A stretch of 64,000 bases of DNA from CAZCZZ01 sp964503335 (GCA_964503335.1 CAZCZZ010000015.1:1-64000), one strand, 5' to 3'; shown: positions 26,325 to 35,746, numbered from the stretch's first letter. Made by a program: numbers and translations. Notes: a model not told the origin generated them from the letters alone.

Positions 26325-27194
26325 TCAGACAATCGGAGTGCCAGTCGAAGTCGCCAGCTTGTGGAACGCCTTGCCGAGCTTCTGCGTGATGGGTCCGGGC
26401 TTGCCCGATCCAATCACACGCCGGTCCGCATTCACCACGCTGATGATCTCCGCCGCCGTACCTGTCAGGAACATTTCATCCGCTGTGTAGAGGTCGTAAC
26501 GCGTGAGGACATCTTCCTTCACGGTCATGCCCTGCTCAGCAGCGATCTCCATCACAACCTGACGCGTGATGCCCTCAAGCGCTCCGCTCCAGCTCGGAGG
26601 AGTGATCAGCGTGTTGTCCCGGATGACGAAGATGTTGTCACCCGACGCTTCCGCCACATAGCCCTGCGTGTTCAGCATGATGCACTCCATCACGCCGGCA
26701 TTGATGGCTTCGATCTTCGCCAGGATGTTGTTCAGGTAGTTGAGGCTCTTGATGCGCGGGTTCACCGCTTCCGTGTGGTTGCGGATCGTACCCACGGTCA
26801 CGATGTTCAAACCCGTGTCGTACAGCTTCTTCGGATAGAGCTGGATGCCCGCCGCAATGATGATCACCTGCGGCTTCTTGCAGAGATACGGATTCAACCC
26901 GAGCTCACCCACGCCACGCGTCACCACGAGGCGGATATAGCCGTTCTTGATCCCGTTCGCCTTGCACGTTTTCACCACGGCGCGGGCCATCGCGGCCTTG
27001 GTCATGGGCATCACCAGCGCGATCGCTGCAGCAGACCGAAACAAGCGATCCACATGCTCGTCGAGCTTGAAGACGCGTCCGTTGTACGCGCGGATACCTT
27101 CGAAAACACCATCGCCGTAAAGCAAACCGTGATCGAACACCGACACCGTCGCCTTGCTCTCGGGCACCAACCGGCCATTCAAATAGATCTTCAT
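26325..27194 (-). CDS. ilvE: Branched-chain amino acid aminotransferase
   Basis: A 289-residue fold-type IV PLP enzyme. It has LLYGDGVFEGIRAYNGRVF (25-43), RIKSLNYLNNILA (catalytic Lys about 148), and the GTAAEIISVVNADRRVIG end. This is the short IlvE type that moves amino groups to and from leucine, isoleucine and valine; D-amino acid aminotransferase is a less likely alternative. It precedes mcsA by 23 bp on the same strand, so it may provide transcription for the clpC operon. Confidence 0.9.
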   Translation of the reverse strand: MKIYLNGRLVPESKATVSVFDHGLLYGDGVFEGIRAYNGRVFKLDEHVDRLFRSAAAIALVMPMTKAAMARAVVKTCKANGIKNGYIRLVVTRGVGELGLNPYLCKKPQVIIIAAGIQLYPKKLYDTGLNIVTVGTIRNHTEAVNPRIKSLNYLNNILAKIEAINAGVMECIMLNTQGYVAEASGDNIFVIRDNTLITPPSWSGALEGITRQVVMEIAAEQGMTVKEDVLTRYDLYTADEMFLTGTAAEIISVVNADRRVIGSGKPGPITQKLGKAFHKLATSTGTPIV

Positions 27195-27231
27195 GCGTCT
27201 AAATCCCTACCCTGACGTTATCTACAGTACC

Positions 27232-27924
27232 TTAAACCAGTGAGTCCGCCAATGCGCCATCCTTGAGGGCTATCCGCCGGTGGCATAGCCCCGCCAGCGC
27301 ATCGTTGTGCGTCACAAGAACCAGCGTATGCCGTTTCTCAGAAGTCAGGGCAAACAAATACTCCAGAACGAGCCCGCCCGTCTTGGAGTCCAGATTACCA
27401 GTGGGCTCGTCGGCGAGGACCACCTCCGGCTCGTTCATCACAGCGCGCACAATCGCCACGCGCTGTTGCTCGCCGCCCGATAATTCAAGCGGCCGGTGGT
27501 CCATGCGATGGCCGAGTCCTACACGATCCAACAAGCCACGTGCCCGATCCCGCATCGCCTTGTCGCCCAACGACCCGCTACGCGCCATCGCGGCGAGCAT
27601 CACGTTCTCGGTGATGTCCAGTTCGGGCAGCAGGTAGAAGGCCTGGAAAACAAACCCGATCTTCGAAGCCCGAAGCTGACCACGAGCCGCGGCGCTCATA
27701 GCGTAAACGTCCTGTCCCTTGTAGAATACTTCGCCGCTCGACGGACGGTCCAGCGCCCCGAGCATATGCAGCAGCGTGCTCTTCCCGGCGCCGCTCGCAC
27801 CGAGGATAGCGAGGGTCTCGCCTTCCGGCACCGACACCGAAACGCCGCGCAATACATCCACTGTGGCCTGGCCCAGTTGATAGGACTTGCTGAGGTTGCG
27901 CCCTTCCAGAATGGTGTTACTCAT
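27232..27924 (-). CDS. lolD: Lipoprotein-releasing ABC transporter ATPase LolD
   Basis: A 230-residue ABC ATPase of the LolD/MacB group. It has Walker A GASGAGKSTLLHMLGALDRP, signature LELSGGEQQRVAIVRAV, and Walker B VVLADEPTGNLDSKTG. It powers extraction of outer-membrane lipoproteins from the inner membrane. Its start overlaps the permease gene by 8 bp, which confirms the pairing. Confidence 0.92.
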   Translation of the reverse strand: MSNTILEGRNLSKSYQLGQATVDVLRGVSVSVPEGETLAILGASGAGKSTLLHMLGALDRPSSGEVFYKGQDVYAMSAAARGQLRASKIGFVFQAFYLLPELDITENVMLAAMARSGSLGDKAMRDRARGLLDRVGLGHRMDHRPLELSGGEQQRVAIVRAVMNEPEVVLADEPTGNLDSKTGGLVLEYLFALTSEKRHTLVLVTHNDALAGLCHRRIALKDGALADSLV

Positions 27925-29143
27925 AGCGCAGGGCCCTCACAGGATCGAGACGCGCCGCGCGATAGGCCGGGATCACGCCAGCCAGCGTACAAATCGTGAT
28001 GACGGTGACAGCGACCGCAATCATGTCGCCGGGCATCACCGTCGCCGGCAGTTCACTCAAGTGATAAAGCTCCTTCGGCAGGACCTGCATGTTCAGCCGC
28101 TTGTTCAAGAACTCCATCATTTCGTTGCGATATCGCACGACGAGCAGTCCGAACGACAGGCCGAGACCTGTCCCGATGATGCCCTCGATGAAGCCCTGCC
28201 AGAGGAAGATCCCCGTGATGCGGGCATTCGTGTAGCCGAGCGCTTTGAGCAATCCGATCTCACGCGTCTTCTGCACGGCCACCGTGATCAGCGTGTTCGT
28301 AATGCCGAATGCCGCGACGATCGTGATGAAGATGAGCAGGAAGAACATCATGTTCTTCTCGACCCGCAGCGCAGCGAACAGTTGATGGTTTTGCTCCATC
28401 CACGTTTCGACGCGGAAGGGACCATCCAAAGCCTGGCGTATCAACTCCGCTTGCTCCGGCGCAAAGAACGGATCGGCCGTCATGACCTGGATCGCATGGA
28501 CGCCCTCGTCAATCTTGTACAGGTCACGCGCGCGCTGAAGCGACGTCAGCGCATACCCGATATCGAATTCCCACATCCCCAACTCGAAGATTCCTGACAC
28601 CGTCAGTTCCTCGGGCAGGTGCATCTCGTCCGGCTGCGTGAAGCTCTGCGGTGAATACACCAGGACCTTGTCGCCGATCGTCAGTCCGAGCTGCCGTGCC
28701 AGATCGCGACCGATTACCACGTCATCATCCGAGACGTCGAACTTTCCCCTCACCATGTGATCAGGAATGCGACTGACGGTCTTCTCGTGTCGCGGATCAA
28801 TGCCGCGGATGAGCGGTGTGTACACCCGCTCGTCGTTCTGCATGAAGACAAGACCCTGCACAAAGGGAGCGACGCCGGTCACGCCTTTGATGGCACGGAT
28901 CTTCTCCATCACGGATTCCGGATCTTCGATAATCTCCTCGCCCTGCACCGTCACATGTGCGTTGAAGCTCAGGATCTTCTCGCGCCACATGTCGTCGAAC
29001 CCGGTCATTACCGAAAGCACAATGACCAGCACGGCCACGCCCAGCAGTACGCCCAGCACGGAAATGACCGTGACAACCGAAATGAACGTGCGCTTCGGTC
29101 GCAGGTACTTAAGGGCCAGGAATAGGCTGAACGGGAGTTGCAT
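27917..29143 (-). CDS. lolC: Lipoprotein-releasing permease LolC/LolE
   Basis: A 408-residue permease with four membrane helices: residues about 20-45 (FISVVTVISVLGVLLGVAVL) and three near the C-terminus (FLLIFITIVAAFGITNTLIT, the IGTGLGLSFGLLVV area and IAVAVTVITICTLAGVIPAY). A large periplasmic MacB-like domain lies between. It ends in RAARLDPVRALRYE, the family coupling end. Only one permease is present, so it probably works as a homodimer (LolF-like) rather than the LolC-LolE pair. Confidence 0.9.
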   Translation of the reverse strand: MQLPFSLFLALKYLRPKRTFISVVTVISVLGVLLGVAVLVIVLSVMTGFDDMWREKILSFNAHVTVQGEEIIEDPESVMEKIRAIKGVTGVAPFVQGLVFMQNDERVYTPLIRGIDPRHEKTVSRIPDHMVRGKFDVSDDDVVIGRDLARQLGLTIGDKVLVYSPQSFTQPDEMHLPEELTVSGIFELGMWEFDIGYALTSLQRARDLYKIDEGVHAIQVMTADPFFAPEQAELIRQALDGPFRVETWMEQNHQLFAALRVEKNMMFFLLIFITIVAAFGITNTLITVAVQKTREIGLLKALGYTNARITGIFLWQGFIEGIIGTGLGLSFGLLVVRYRNEMMEFLNKRLNMQVLPKELYHLSELPATVMPGDMIAVAVTVITICTLAGVIPAYRAARLDPVRALRYE

Positions 29144-29149
29144 GGATGC

Positions 29150-30589
29150 TCAGCGCTGCTTGAGCTGCGGGAACAGGATCACGTCCCGGATCGCTTCCGA
29201 TCCGGTCAGCATCATGACGAGGCGATCGATGCCGATGCCCATGCCACCGGCCGGGGGCATGCCCTGCTCCAGCGCTTCAAGGAAATCCTCGTCGATCTTC
29301 GACTTGTCTCCGCCCGCCTGCTCTTCAAAGCGCTGGCGCTGCACGAGCGGATCATTCAACTCGCTGTACGCCGGGGCGATTTCGCGACCGCCGATGACCA
29401 ACTCGAAGACATCGACCACCGTCGGATCGTCCTCGCACGCCTTCGCGAGCGGGACAAGCTCGACGGGGAGACGCGTGACAAATGTCGGATTGATCAACGT
29501 CTTCTCAATCTTCTTCTCGAAGATCTCCTGCGTGATCTCGACGAGCCCCCACCCCTTCTCCGTGTGGCACTCCAGGCTGTGAGCGCGCTCGATCGCGGCG
29601 TCCAACGGAAGCGTGAACCAGTCCTCGCCCGCCACGCCTTTGACGAGGTCGCGATACGAAACAACGCGCCACGGCGCCGCCAGGTCAATCGGCTGTTCCA
29701 CCGAACCAACCTTCAGCGTGCCCATGACCTTCTCCGCGGCCTGCGTGACGAGCCCCTGAACAAGCGCCATCATCGTCTTCACATCGCCGAAGGCTTCGTA
29801 GATCTCGAGCATCGTGAACTCAGGATTGTGGTACCGGCTCAATCCTTCGTTGCGGAAGTTGCGGTTCAGCTCAAAGACCTTGTCGAAGCCGCCGACAAGC
29901 AGCCGCTTGAGATAGAGCTCGGGCGCGATCCGCAGGAACATGTCCGCGTTGAGCACCTCGTAGCGTGTCTTGAATGGATTCGCTGCGGCGCCGCCGGCCA
30001 TCGCCTGGATCATCGGCGTCTCGACTTCCTGGAAGCCGCGCGACGTCAGGAACGACCGGATTTCCTGGATGATCGCAATGCGCTTGTTGAAGACCTCGCG
30101 CACGTCCGGGTTTGAAATCAGGTCGAGGTAGCGCTTGCGGTAGCGGAGATCCACATCCTGAAGTCCGTGCCATTTCTCGGGAAGCGGTAGCAGCGCCTTG
30201 GAGAGCAACACCCACTTTTCAACCTTGATCGTCTGCTCACCCATCTTCGTGATGAACAGCTCGCCCTCGACGCCGATCTGGTCGCCGATATCGAGATAAG
30301 CAAACGCCGCGAAAGGAGCTTCGCCCATCGCGTCTCTGCGCACGTAGATCTGGAACCGATCCGACCCGTCGCGCAGGTCGGCAAAGACCGTCTTCCCCAT
30401 CTCGCGACGCGTCGTCAGGCGACCCGCCACCCGGACCTTCTTGCCCTCGACAAACGCTTCCCGGACCTCTTTCAACCGTCCGGATCGTTCAAAGGCCGCC
30501 CCGAACGGCGAATACCCCAACTCCTTGAGCTTGGCCATGTTGGCCAGCCGCTGTGTCCGAAACTCGCTCTCGTGCGCACCATGCTCCAT
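29150..30589 (-). CDS. lysS: Lysyl-tRNA synthetase, class II
   Basis: A 479-residue LysRS. It has an N-terminal OB-fold anticodon domain (about 45-140, KVRVAGRLTTRREMGKTVFA), motif 2 RNFRNEGLSRYHNPEFTMLE, and motif 3 GGMGIGIDRLVMMLTG. I start at ATG 30589, which has GGAG about 9 bp upstream and matches the family N-terminus (ESEFRTQRLANMAKLKELGY); the longer frame is not supported. It lies 6 bp upstream of the lolC gene, so the two are probably cotranscribed. Confidence 0.95.
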   Translation of the reverse strand: MEHGAHESEFRTQRLANMAKLKELGYSPFGAAFERSGRLKEVREAFVEGKKVRVAGRLTTRREMGKTVFADLRDGSDRFQIYVRRDAMGEAPFAAFAYLDIGDQIGVEGELFITKMGEQTIKVEKWVLLSKALLPLPEKWHGLQDVDLRYRKRYLDLISNPDVREVFNKRIAIIQEIRSFLTSRGFQEVETPMIQAMAGGAAANPFKTRYEVLNADMFLRIAPELYLKRLLVGGFDKVFELNRNFRNEGLSRYHNPEFTMLEIYEAFGDVKTMMALVQGLVTQAAEKVMGTLKVGSVEQPIDLAAPWRVVSYRDLVKGVAGEDWFTLPLDAAIERAHSLECHTEKGWGLVEITQEIFEKKIEKTLINPTFVTRLPVELVPLAKACEDDPTVVDVFELVIGGREIAPAYSELNDPLVQRQRFEEQAGGDKSKIDEDFLEALEQGMPPAGGMGIGIDRLVMMLTGSEAIRDVILFPQLKQR

Positions 30590-30722
30590 AATCGATAACT
30601 CCAAAACGGTGAAGCCTACCGATAACAGCCGCCACGTCGCAAGGACCGAGTCTTGATGGATAGGTCTGGTGTCGCCGGTTAAGACTCGTCTCGCCACATT
30701 GCGTCCCGCATTCTAGTTGTCC

Positions 30723-31280
30723 ATGAAAACAGAGATCCAGAAGATGCTGGCGGGGGAATTGTACAATGCGCTCGATCCGGAATTGAGTGCGATGCGCCGG
30801 CGGGCGCGATTGCTTTTCCGGGAGCTGAACCAGTCAAGCGATGACCAGGAAGCGCTGCGGCGGAAGATTCTCGTCGATTTGCTCGGCGCTGGGGGTGATA
30901 CGGCGTGGATCGAGCCTCCGTTCTATTGCGACTACGGATCGAACATACACCTCGGCGAAAAGGTCTACTTCAACTTCAACTGCACCGTCCTAGATGTCTG
31001 CGAAGTCCACATCGGTTCCGGCACCATGTTCGCCCCATGCGTGCAGGTCTACACGGCGACTCACCCGCTTGATGCCAAGCTCCGGTGCAGCGGACAGGAA
31101 TTCGGGAAGCCCATTCGCATCGGCTCACAATGCTGGATCGGCGGCGGCAGCATCATATGCCCCGGCGTAACGATTGGAGACCGCACGGTGATCGGAGCCG
31201 GAAGCGTGGTGACGAAGGATATCCCCGCCGATGTCCTCGCCGTGGGCAATCCCTGCCGCGTGATTCGGAAGCTCCTGTAG
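30723..31280 (+). CDS. Hexapeptide sugar O-acetyltransferase (Maa/NodL-like)
   Basis: A 185-residue left-handed beta-helix acetyltransferase. Its N-terminal Maa domain is LAGELYNALDPELSAMRRRA. Hexapeptide repeats follow, with the active His in TATHPLDAKLR, and the end is GAGSVVTKDIPADVLAVGNP. It moves acetyl from acetyl-CoA to a sugar hydroxyl; the acceptor is unknown. I chose ATG 30723 over the TTG 6 bp upstream. It is divergent from lysS, with a 133-bp shared upstream region. Confidence 0.88.
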   Translation: MKTEIQKMLAGELYNALDPELSAMRRRARLLFRELNQSSDDQEALRRKILVDLLGAGGDTAWIEPPFYCDYGSNIHLGEKVYFNFNCTVLDVCEVHIGSGTMFAPCVQVYTATHPLDAKLRCSGQEFGKPIRIGSQCWIGGGSIICPGVTIGDRTVIGAGSVVTKDIPADVLAVGNPCRVIRKLL

Positions 31281-31306
31281 CTGTAGCCGGGGTCGCTTGC
31301 CCCGGA
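31281..31306. repeat. TGTAGCCGGGG hairpin between convergent genes
   Basis: Between the acetyltransferase stop and the convergent FKBP stop (34 bp), CTGTAGCCGGGG is followed by loop TCGCTTG and CCCCGG (stem 31287-31292 with 31300-31305). It shares its head with the copies at 2935 and 62941. In this place it could act as a bidirectional terminator, though it has no U-tract. Confidence 0.5.
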
Positions 31307-31314
31307 TCTGTTTC

Positions 31315-31644
31315 CTACCGAATCCCCAACAACTCCACCTCAAACACCAGCGTAGCGTTCGGCGGAATCGCACCCGGATAGCCAGCGCGACCGTAGCCCA
31401 TTTCTGGCGGGATCGTTAGCTTGACCTTGTCACCGATCTTCATCTGCGCAACACCCACGTCCCAACCCCGGATGACCTGCCCCTTGCCCAGCACGAAACT
31501 GAACGGCTGGCCGCGGTCCACCGAGCTGTCGAACTTCTTCCCGTCAGTAAACCAACCCGTGTAGTGAACGACCACGGTCTGACCTTTTTGCGGTGCAGCC
31601 CCGGTCCCCGTCACAATCTTCTCGATCTGGAGTTCTGTAGACAT
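31315..31644 (-). CDS. FKBP-type peptidyl-prolyl isomerase
   Basis: A 109-residue single FKBP domain. It has VVVHYTGWFTDGKKFDSSVD, FSFVLGKGQVIRGWDVGVAQ, and GYPGAIPPNATLVFEVELL; the active-site aromatic residues and the flap are present. It has no signal peptide, so it is cytoplasmic. ATG 31644 gives the usual N-terminus MSTELQIEKI. It follows phzF by 31 bp at the tail of the suf gene run. Confidence 0.92.
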   Translation of the reverse strand: MSTELQIEKIVTGTGAAPQKGQTVVVHYTGWFTDGKKFDSSVDRGQPFSFVLGKGQVIRGWDVGVAQMKIGDKVKLTIPPEMGYGRAGYPGAIPPNATLVFEVELLGIR

Positions 31645-31675
31645 GATCAAATCCCACCACATCACCCGATATCGG

Positions 31676-32458
31676 TCAACTTACGGTTATCTCGCCGCGA
31701 CTGAAGACGACGGAACCGCCAGCGATGGCAACCCGGTCACCATCGAGGCGACAATGCAAGGCACCACCACGCGTGGAAATCTGTCGCGCGAACATCTCCA
31801 GCTTGCCCAGGCGCTTCGCCCAATAGGGAATCAGTGAACAGTGCGCCGAGCCCGTCACCGGGTCCTCGGGAATCCCCGCCCTGGGCGCAAAGAAGCGCGA
31901 CACAAAATCCGCGTCGGTCCCCGGCGCCGTGGCAATCACGCCAAGGCATTCGAGTTGGCGGAGGGCATCCATGTCGGGTGCCAACGACGCGACGTCACCT
32001 TCGTTCTCGAACACCGCAAAGAAGTCGCGTGACCGGAGCACCTCCACAGGTTTACGACCGAGGCCTTGCAGCAAGGCCTCCGGTGCAGGACAAGGAACCG
32101 GCGCCCGAGCAGGGAAATTGAGTTCAACCCTGTCACCCCGACGCTTTGCGAGCAACTCACCGCTTTTTGTCTGAAATCGAATCACGTCGCCGGGCGACTT
32201 CATTTCATGGAACAGCACATGGGCGGGAGCCAGCGTCGCGTGACCACACAGGTCAACCTCCATCACCGGAGTGAACCACCGCAGGTGGTACGAACCTTGA
32301 TCACCAACCAGGAAGGCTGTCTCCGACAGATTATTCTCTGCTGCGATCTGTTGGAGCACGACATCGGGCAACCACTCGCTCAGAAAACAAACACCGGCAG
32401 GATTCCCGCCGAAGGCGCGGTCCGTGAACGCGTCGACATGGAAATACGGAATCCGCAT
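31676..32458 (-). CDS. PhzF-family isomerase/epimerase-fold protein
   Basis: A 260-residue PhzF family protein. It has DAFTDRAFGGNPAGVCFL (11-28), a NNLSETAFL segment with the conserved Glu (about 47), MEVDLCGHATLAPAHVLF (about 66-83), and GIPEDPVTGSAHCSLIPYWA near the end. The family includes phenazine isomerase PhzF, but most members have unknown substrates. ATG 32458 lies within 5 bp of the sufU stop, so it is read on the suf transcript. Confidence 0.9.
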   Translation of the reverse strand: MRIPYFHVDAFTDRAFGGNPAGVCFLSEWLPDVVLQQIAAENNLSETAFLVGDQGSYHLRWFTPVMEVDLCGHATLAPAHVLFHEMKSPGDVIRFQTKSGELLAKRRGDRVELNFPARAPVPCPAPEALLQGLGRKPVEVLRSRDFFAVFENEGDVASLAPDMDALRQLECLGVIATAPGTDADFVSRFFAPRAGIPEDPVTGSAHCSLIPYWAKRLGKLEMFARQISTRGGALHCRLDGDRVAIAGGSVVFSRGEITVS

Positions 32459-32462
32459 GAAA

Positions 32463-32891
32463 TCAGGCACCGAGCTTCTTTAGCGCGGCTTCCAAGGCAT
32501 GCCAGCCCATGGTCGCGCACTTGATACGGAGCGGATAACGCTGCACGCCCTTTAGCGCGATCAGGTCACCGAGATCATCGTCCGTCATCTCGCCCTGTCC
32601 GCGCATGAGGGCCGTGAAGCGGCCAATCAGCCCGCGTACTTCAGGAACGGGTTTGTCCCACACCATCTCGGTCATGATGGACGACGATGCCGTGCAGATG
32701 GCGCAGCCCGTGCATTCGATGGTCACGGATGACACCTTTCCCGCATCCACGGTCGCGTTGAGCTTGATGTGATCGCCGCACGTCGGATTCTCCTCGTCGA
32801 TCATCGCCTTGTCGTCGGGAATCTTAGCGGCGTGCCGAGGGTTCCGATAATGGTCCAGGATGATCTCCTGGTATAGGTCATCCAATTCCAC
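32463..32891 (-). CDS. sufU: SufU Fe-S cluster assembly protein
   Basis: A 142-residue SufU/IscU-fold protein. Metal and sulfur ligands are Cys38 (NPTCGD), Cys63 and Cys66 (TGCAICTASSS) and Cys125 (LRIKCATMGW). The insertion between about 75 and 120 (PVPEVRGLIGRFTALM) is typical of SufU rather than IscU. SufU takes persulfide from SufS. Its start overlaps the sufS end by 14 bp. Confidence 0.93.
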   Translation of the reverse strand: MELDDLYQEIILDHYRNPRHAAKIPDDKAMIDEENPTCGDHIKLNATVDAGKVSSVTIECTGCAICTASSSIMTEMVWDKPVPEVRGLIGRFTALMRGQGEMTDDDLGDLIALKGVQRYPLRIKCATMGWHALEAALKKLGA

Positions 32892-34113
32892 GGGAGAAAT
32901 ACTCCTTCACGCGGTTCAGCGATGTCACGAGCGCATCTACTTCCTCGCGGGTGTTGTAGAAATAGAGGCTGGCCCGGCTCAGGGCGGGGACGCCGAAGCG
33001 ACGCATCAAGGGCTGCGCGCACATGTGTCCGGCCCGGATCGCGATACCGTCCTTGTCCACGAAATGTGCCACATCATGAGGATGCACACCCTCAAGGGTG
33101 AACGATACCGCACCACCGCGCTCCGGAGCCTTGCCGATCACGCGCAGGCCCTTCACGGTCTCCAGCCGCTCCACGGCGTAGGCGGCAAGGTCACGTTCGT
33201 AGTCATGGATCGCGTCCATGCCGATGCCCTTCAGGTAGTCCACGGCCACGCCGAGCCCGATGGCGCCCGATATGTCCGGTGTGCCCGCTTCGAACTTATG
33301 CGGCAACTCGGCCCACGTTGAATGATCAAGATGCACTTTGCTGATCATCTCACCGCCACCATGAAATGGCTGCATCGCTTCGAGAATCTCTTCCTTGGCG
33401 TAAAGGGCGCCGATGCCGGTCGGCCCGCACATCTTGTGTCCCGAGAACGCAAAGAAATCGCAATTGAGCTTCTGCACGTCCACGGCAAGGTGCGGCACGC
33501 TCTGCGCCGCATCGACGAGCACCTTCGCACCCGCCCGGTGCGCCGCCTCGATCATGCCCGCGACCGGATTGATCGTCCCCAGCACGTTCGACATGTGCGC
33601 AAACGCCACGAGTTTTGTACGGGGTCCGAGGAGGGACCGATACGCCGCCTGGTCCAGCGTGCCATCGTCAAGCACCGGCACGTGACGCAACTTCGCTCCT
33701 GTACGAGACGCAAGAAGCTGCCACGGCACCAGATTGCTGTGATGCTCCATCTCGGTGAGCACAATCTCGTCGCCAGCCTTGAGGTTCGCATTACCCCACG
33801 CATACGCCACGAGGTTGATGGCCTCGGTGGTTCCGCGCGTGTAGATCAGGCAGCGTTCGTTGGGCGTGTTGATGAAGGCCGCGATCTTCCGTCGCGCTTC
33901 TTCATAGCTCTCCGTGGCTAGTTCAGCGAGGCGATGGATCGCGCGGTGCACGTTTGAATTGATCTCTTCGTAGTACCGCTGGATCTCCGCAATCACGACA
34001 TGCGGCTTCTGCGTCGTCGCCGCGTTATCGAGATAGATCAATGGCTTCCCGTCCCGGACGCGCTGGCCCAGGATGGGAAAGTCTTTTCGATACCGATGGG
34101 GATCAAACGTCAT
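32878..34113 (-). CDS. sufS: Cysteine desulfurase SufS
   Basis: A 411-residue group II cysteine desulfurase. It has LIYLDNAATTQKPHVVIAEI, the PLP lysine in CDFFAFSGHKMCGPTGIGAL, and the catalytic Cys in AIRAGHMCAQPLMRRFGV. It supplies sulfur for cluster building. ATG 34113 gives a 4-base ATGA overlap with the Rieske gene; the longer open frame upstream overlaps that gene and is not supported. Confidence 0.95.
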   Translation of the reverse strand: MTFDPHRYRKDFPILGQRVRDGKPLIYLDNAATTQKPHVVIAEIQRYYEEINSNVHRAIHRLAELATESYEEARRKIAAFINTPNERCLIYTRGTTEAINLVAYAWGNANLKAGDEIVLTEMEHHSNLVPWQLLASRTGAKLRHVPVLDDGTLDQAAYRSLLGPRTKLVAFAHMSNVLGTINPVAGMIEAAHRAGAKVLVDAAQSVPHLAVDVQKLNCDFFAFSGHKMCGPTGIGALYAKEEILEAMQPFHGGGEMISKVHLDHSTWAELPHKFEAGTPDISGAIGLGVAVDYLKGIGMDAIHDYERDLAAYAVERLETVKGLRVIGKAPERGGAVSFTLEGVHPHDVAHFVDKDGIAIRAGHMCAQPLMRRFGVPALSRASLYFYNTREEVDALVTSLNRVKEYFSRGIG

Positions 34114-34424
34114 ACCTTCACGCGCAAGAATATCTTCGTCCCCTCCACCTTCACATCGAAATGTGGAATCGGGCGAACTGCCGGCAGCGACAGGTTCTTC
34201 CCCGTGCGCAGGCAGAACCGGGCGCCGTGCAGCGGGCACTCCAATTCATGGTCGATCACATCGCCGTGGATCATCGTGGTCTTCTGGTGACTGCACCAGA
34301 TGCTGACGGCGAAGTAGCCATCCTCACGCTTGAAGATGCCTATCTGCTTGTCACCGCCCAGATCCACGAGCTTGCGGTCGCTGGTTTCAAACTCGGCCGT
34401 GGAGGCCACCTCAACCCATTCCAT
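34110..34424 (-). CDS. Rieske-type [2Fe-2S] ferredoxin within suf operon
   Basis: A 104-residue Rieske domain with ligands in IWCSHQKTT (CxH) and LECPLHGARFCL (CxxH). It has no membrane anchor and is about the size of soluble dioxygenase-type ferredoxins. Its position between sufD and sufS, with 2-bp and 4-base-overlap junctions, suggests it works with cluster assembly, perhaps as an electron donor. That is inference from context. Confidence 0.9.
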   Translation of the reverse strand: MEWVEVASTAEFETSDRKLVDLGGDKQIGIFKREDGYFAVSIWCSHQKTTMIHGDVIDHELECPLHGARFCLRTGKNLSLPAVRPIPHFDVKVEGTKIFLRVKV

Positions 34425-34426
34425 GG

Positions 34427-35746
34427 TCAGGAACCGATCTTGACCTGGATGTGCTCGCGGAGACGTTCCTGAAGAAACTCATAGGGCACCTTGCTGACCA
34501 CATCTTCGAAGAATCCGGTAACGATCAATCGCGTCGCTTCCGTGGCATCGAGTCCGCGGGTTCGCAGGTAGTGCAACTGCTCGGGATCCAGCGTCCCGCA
34601 GGTCGCGCCGTGACTGCACTTCAAGTCGTCGGCATCAATCTCAAGCCCCGGCAGTGAATCCGCACGCGCCCCTTCGCTGAGGATCAGGTTGTTGTTGATC
34701 TGGTAGGCATCAACGCGTATCGCGCCTGGCTTCGCGTTGATCACGCCCTGGTAAACCGAATGCCCGCGATCCTTTACTGCGCCCTTGTAGAGAAGGTTGC
34801 TGTAGGTATCGGGCGACGAATGAAGCTGCAACGTACGCTGGTCTACATGCTGATCCTCATCAGCAAAGAAGACACCGCTGAGATAGGCCTGCGCATTCGG
34901 TTCGCACACATCGGAGCCGACCATAAGCTTGCAGACTTTGCCGCCGAGCGTGAGCGTCACCCAGTCGATCTTCCCGTCGCGTCCGACGCGCGCCCAGTCC
35001 TCGCCAATGTGGAACGTGTTGTTCCCCCACTCCAAGGCAGAGACTAGTTTCAGGAACGAGTTCTGTCCGACATAAAACTCGCGCGAACCGATGCAGAAGA
35101 ACGGATCACTGCCGGACGAGAAATGCTCCACCATCCGCGCCTCGCTCTGGTCTTCCACCACAACGAGAACACGGGGAATCACGAGGCCGTTTGCCGCCGC
35201 ATGCTGGTACCTGACGAGGACGCCCTTCTCGAGGACCGTCTTCGTCGGCACATGGATCAGCAATCCGACATTCCAAAACGCATCAGCCATCTGCGCGAAC
35301 TTGCGCGGCTGCTCGGGCAGCGCGGAACCCTGCAGAAAACGTTCGAGAACATCCGGCAACTTTGCGGCCGCATCGGCGAGCGACATCACATGGACCTTGC
35401 CGCTCTTTAACGCGCCGGAACGGTCGTGGATGGAATACGTCTCGTCGCCAACCGAGACCACGACGTCAAACTCGTCGTCCCAGGCTTCACCCTTTCCGGG
35501 CTCGACCTGCTCCAAGGCCGCGGGCGGCGTGAGTTTTCCAAAGGGGAAGAGCAGCGGATCGGTCCGGCGCCATTCGTCGTCCCGTGCCGTCGGGACGGCC
35601 AACGTAGAATAGCTCTTGAAAGCTTCGAGCCGCTTCCGACTCACGATCGCCGCCTCACCGACCTTGGAGAGCGATGCGAACGCCTTCGCATCGAATCCGC
35701 CTATGACGGTGACCGGTTCTACTTCCTGGGGTGCCAACTGAACCAT
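34427..35746 (-). CDS. sufD: SufD, Fe-S scaffold subunit
   Basis: A 439-residue SufB/SufD-family protein of SufD type. The beta-helix core is at about 150-400 (VLVRYQHAAANGLVIPRVLV, then AYLSGVFFADEDQHVDQRTL). The family end includes LILSEGARADSLPGLEIDAD, CSHGATCGTLDPEQLHYLRT and RLIVTGFFEDVVSKVP. It forms the SufBC2D complex with SufB and SufC. It lies between sufB and the Rieske gene. Confidence 0.93.
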   Translation of the reverse strand: MVQLAPQEVEPVTVIGGFDAKAFASLSKVGEAAIVSRKRLEAFKSYSTLAVPTARDDEWRRTDPLLFPFGKLTPPAALEQVEPGKGEAWDDEFDVVVSVGDETYSIHDRSGALKSGKVHVMSLADAAAKLPDVLERFLQGSALPEQPRKFAQMADAFWNVGLLIHVPTKTVLEKGVLVRYQHAAANGLVIPRVLVVVEDQSEARMVEHFSSGSDPFFCIGSREFYVGQNSFLKLVSALEWGNNTFHIGEDWARVGRDGKIDWVTLTLGGKVCKLMVGSDVCEPNAQAYLSGVFFADEDQHVDQRTLQLHSSPDTYSNLLYKGAVKDRGHSVYQGVINAKPGAIRVDAYQINNNLILSEGARADSLPGLEIDADDLKCSHGATCGTLDPEQLHYLRTRGLDATEATRLIVTGFFEDVVSKVPYEFLQERLREHIQVKIGS

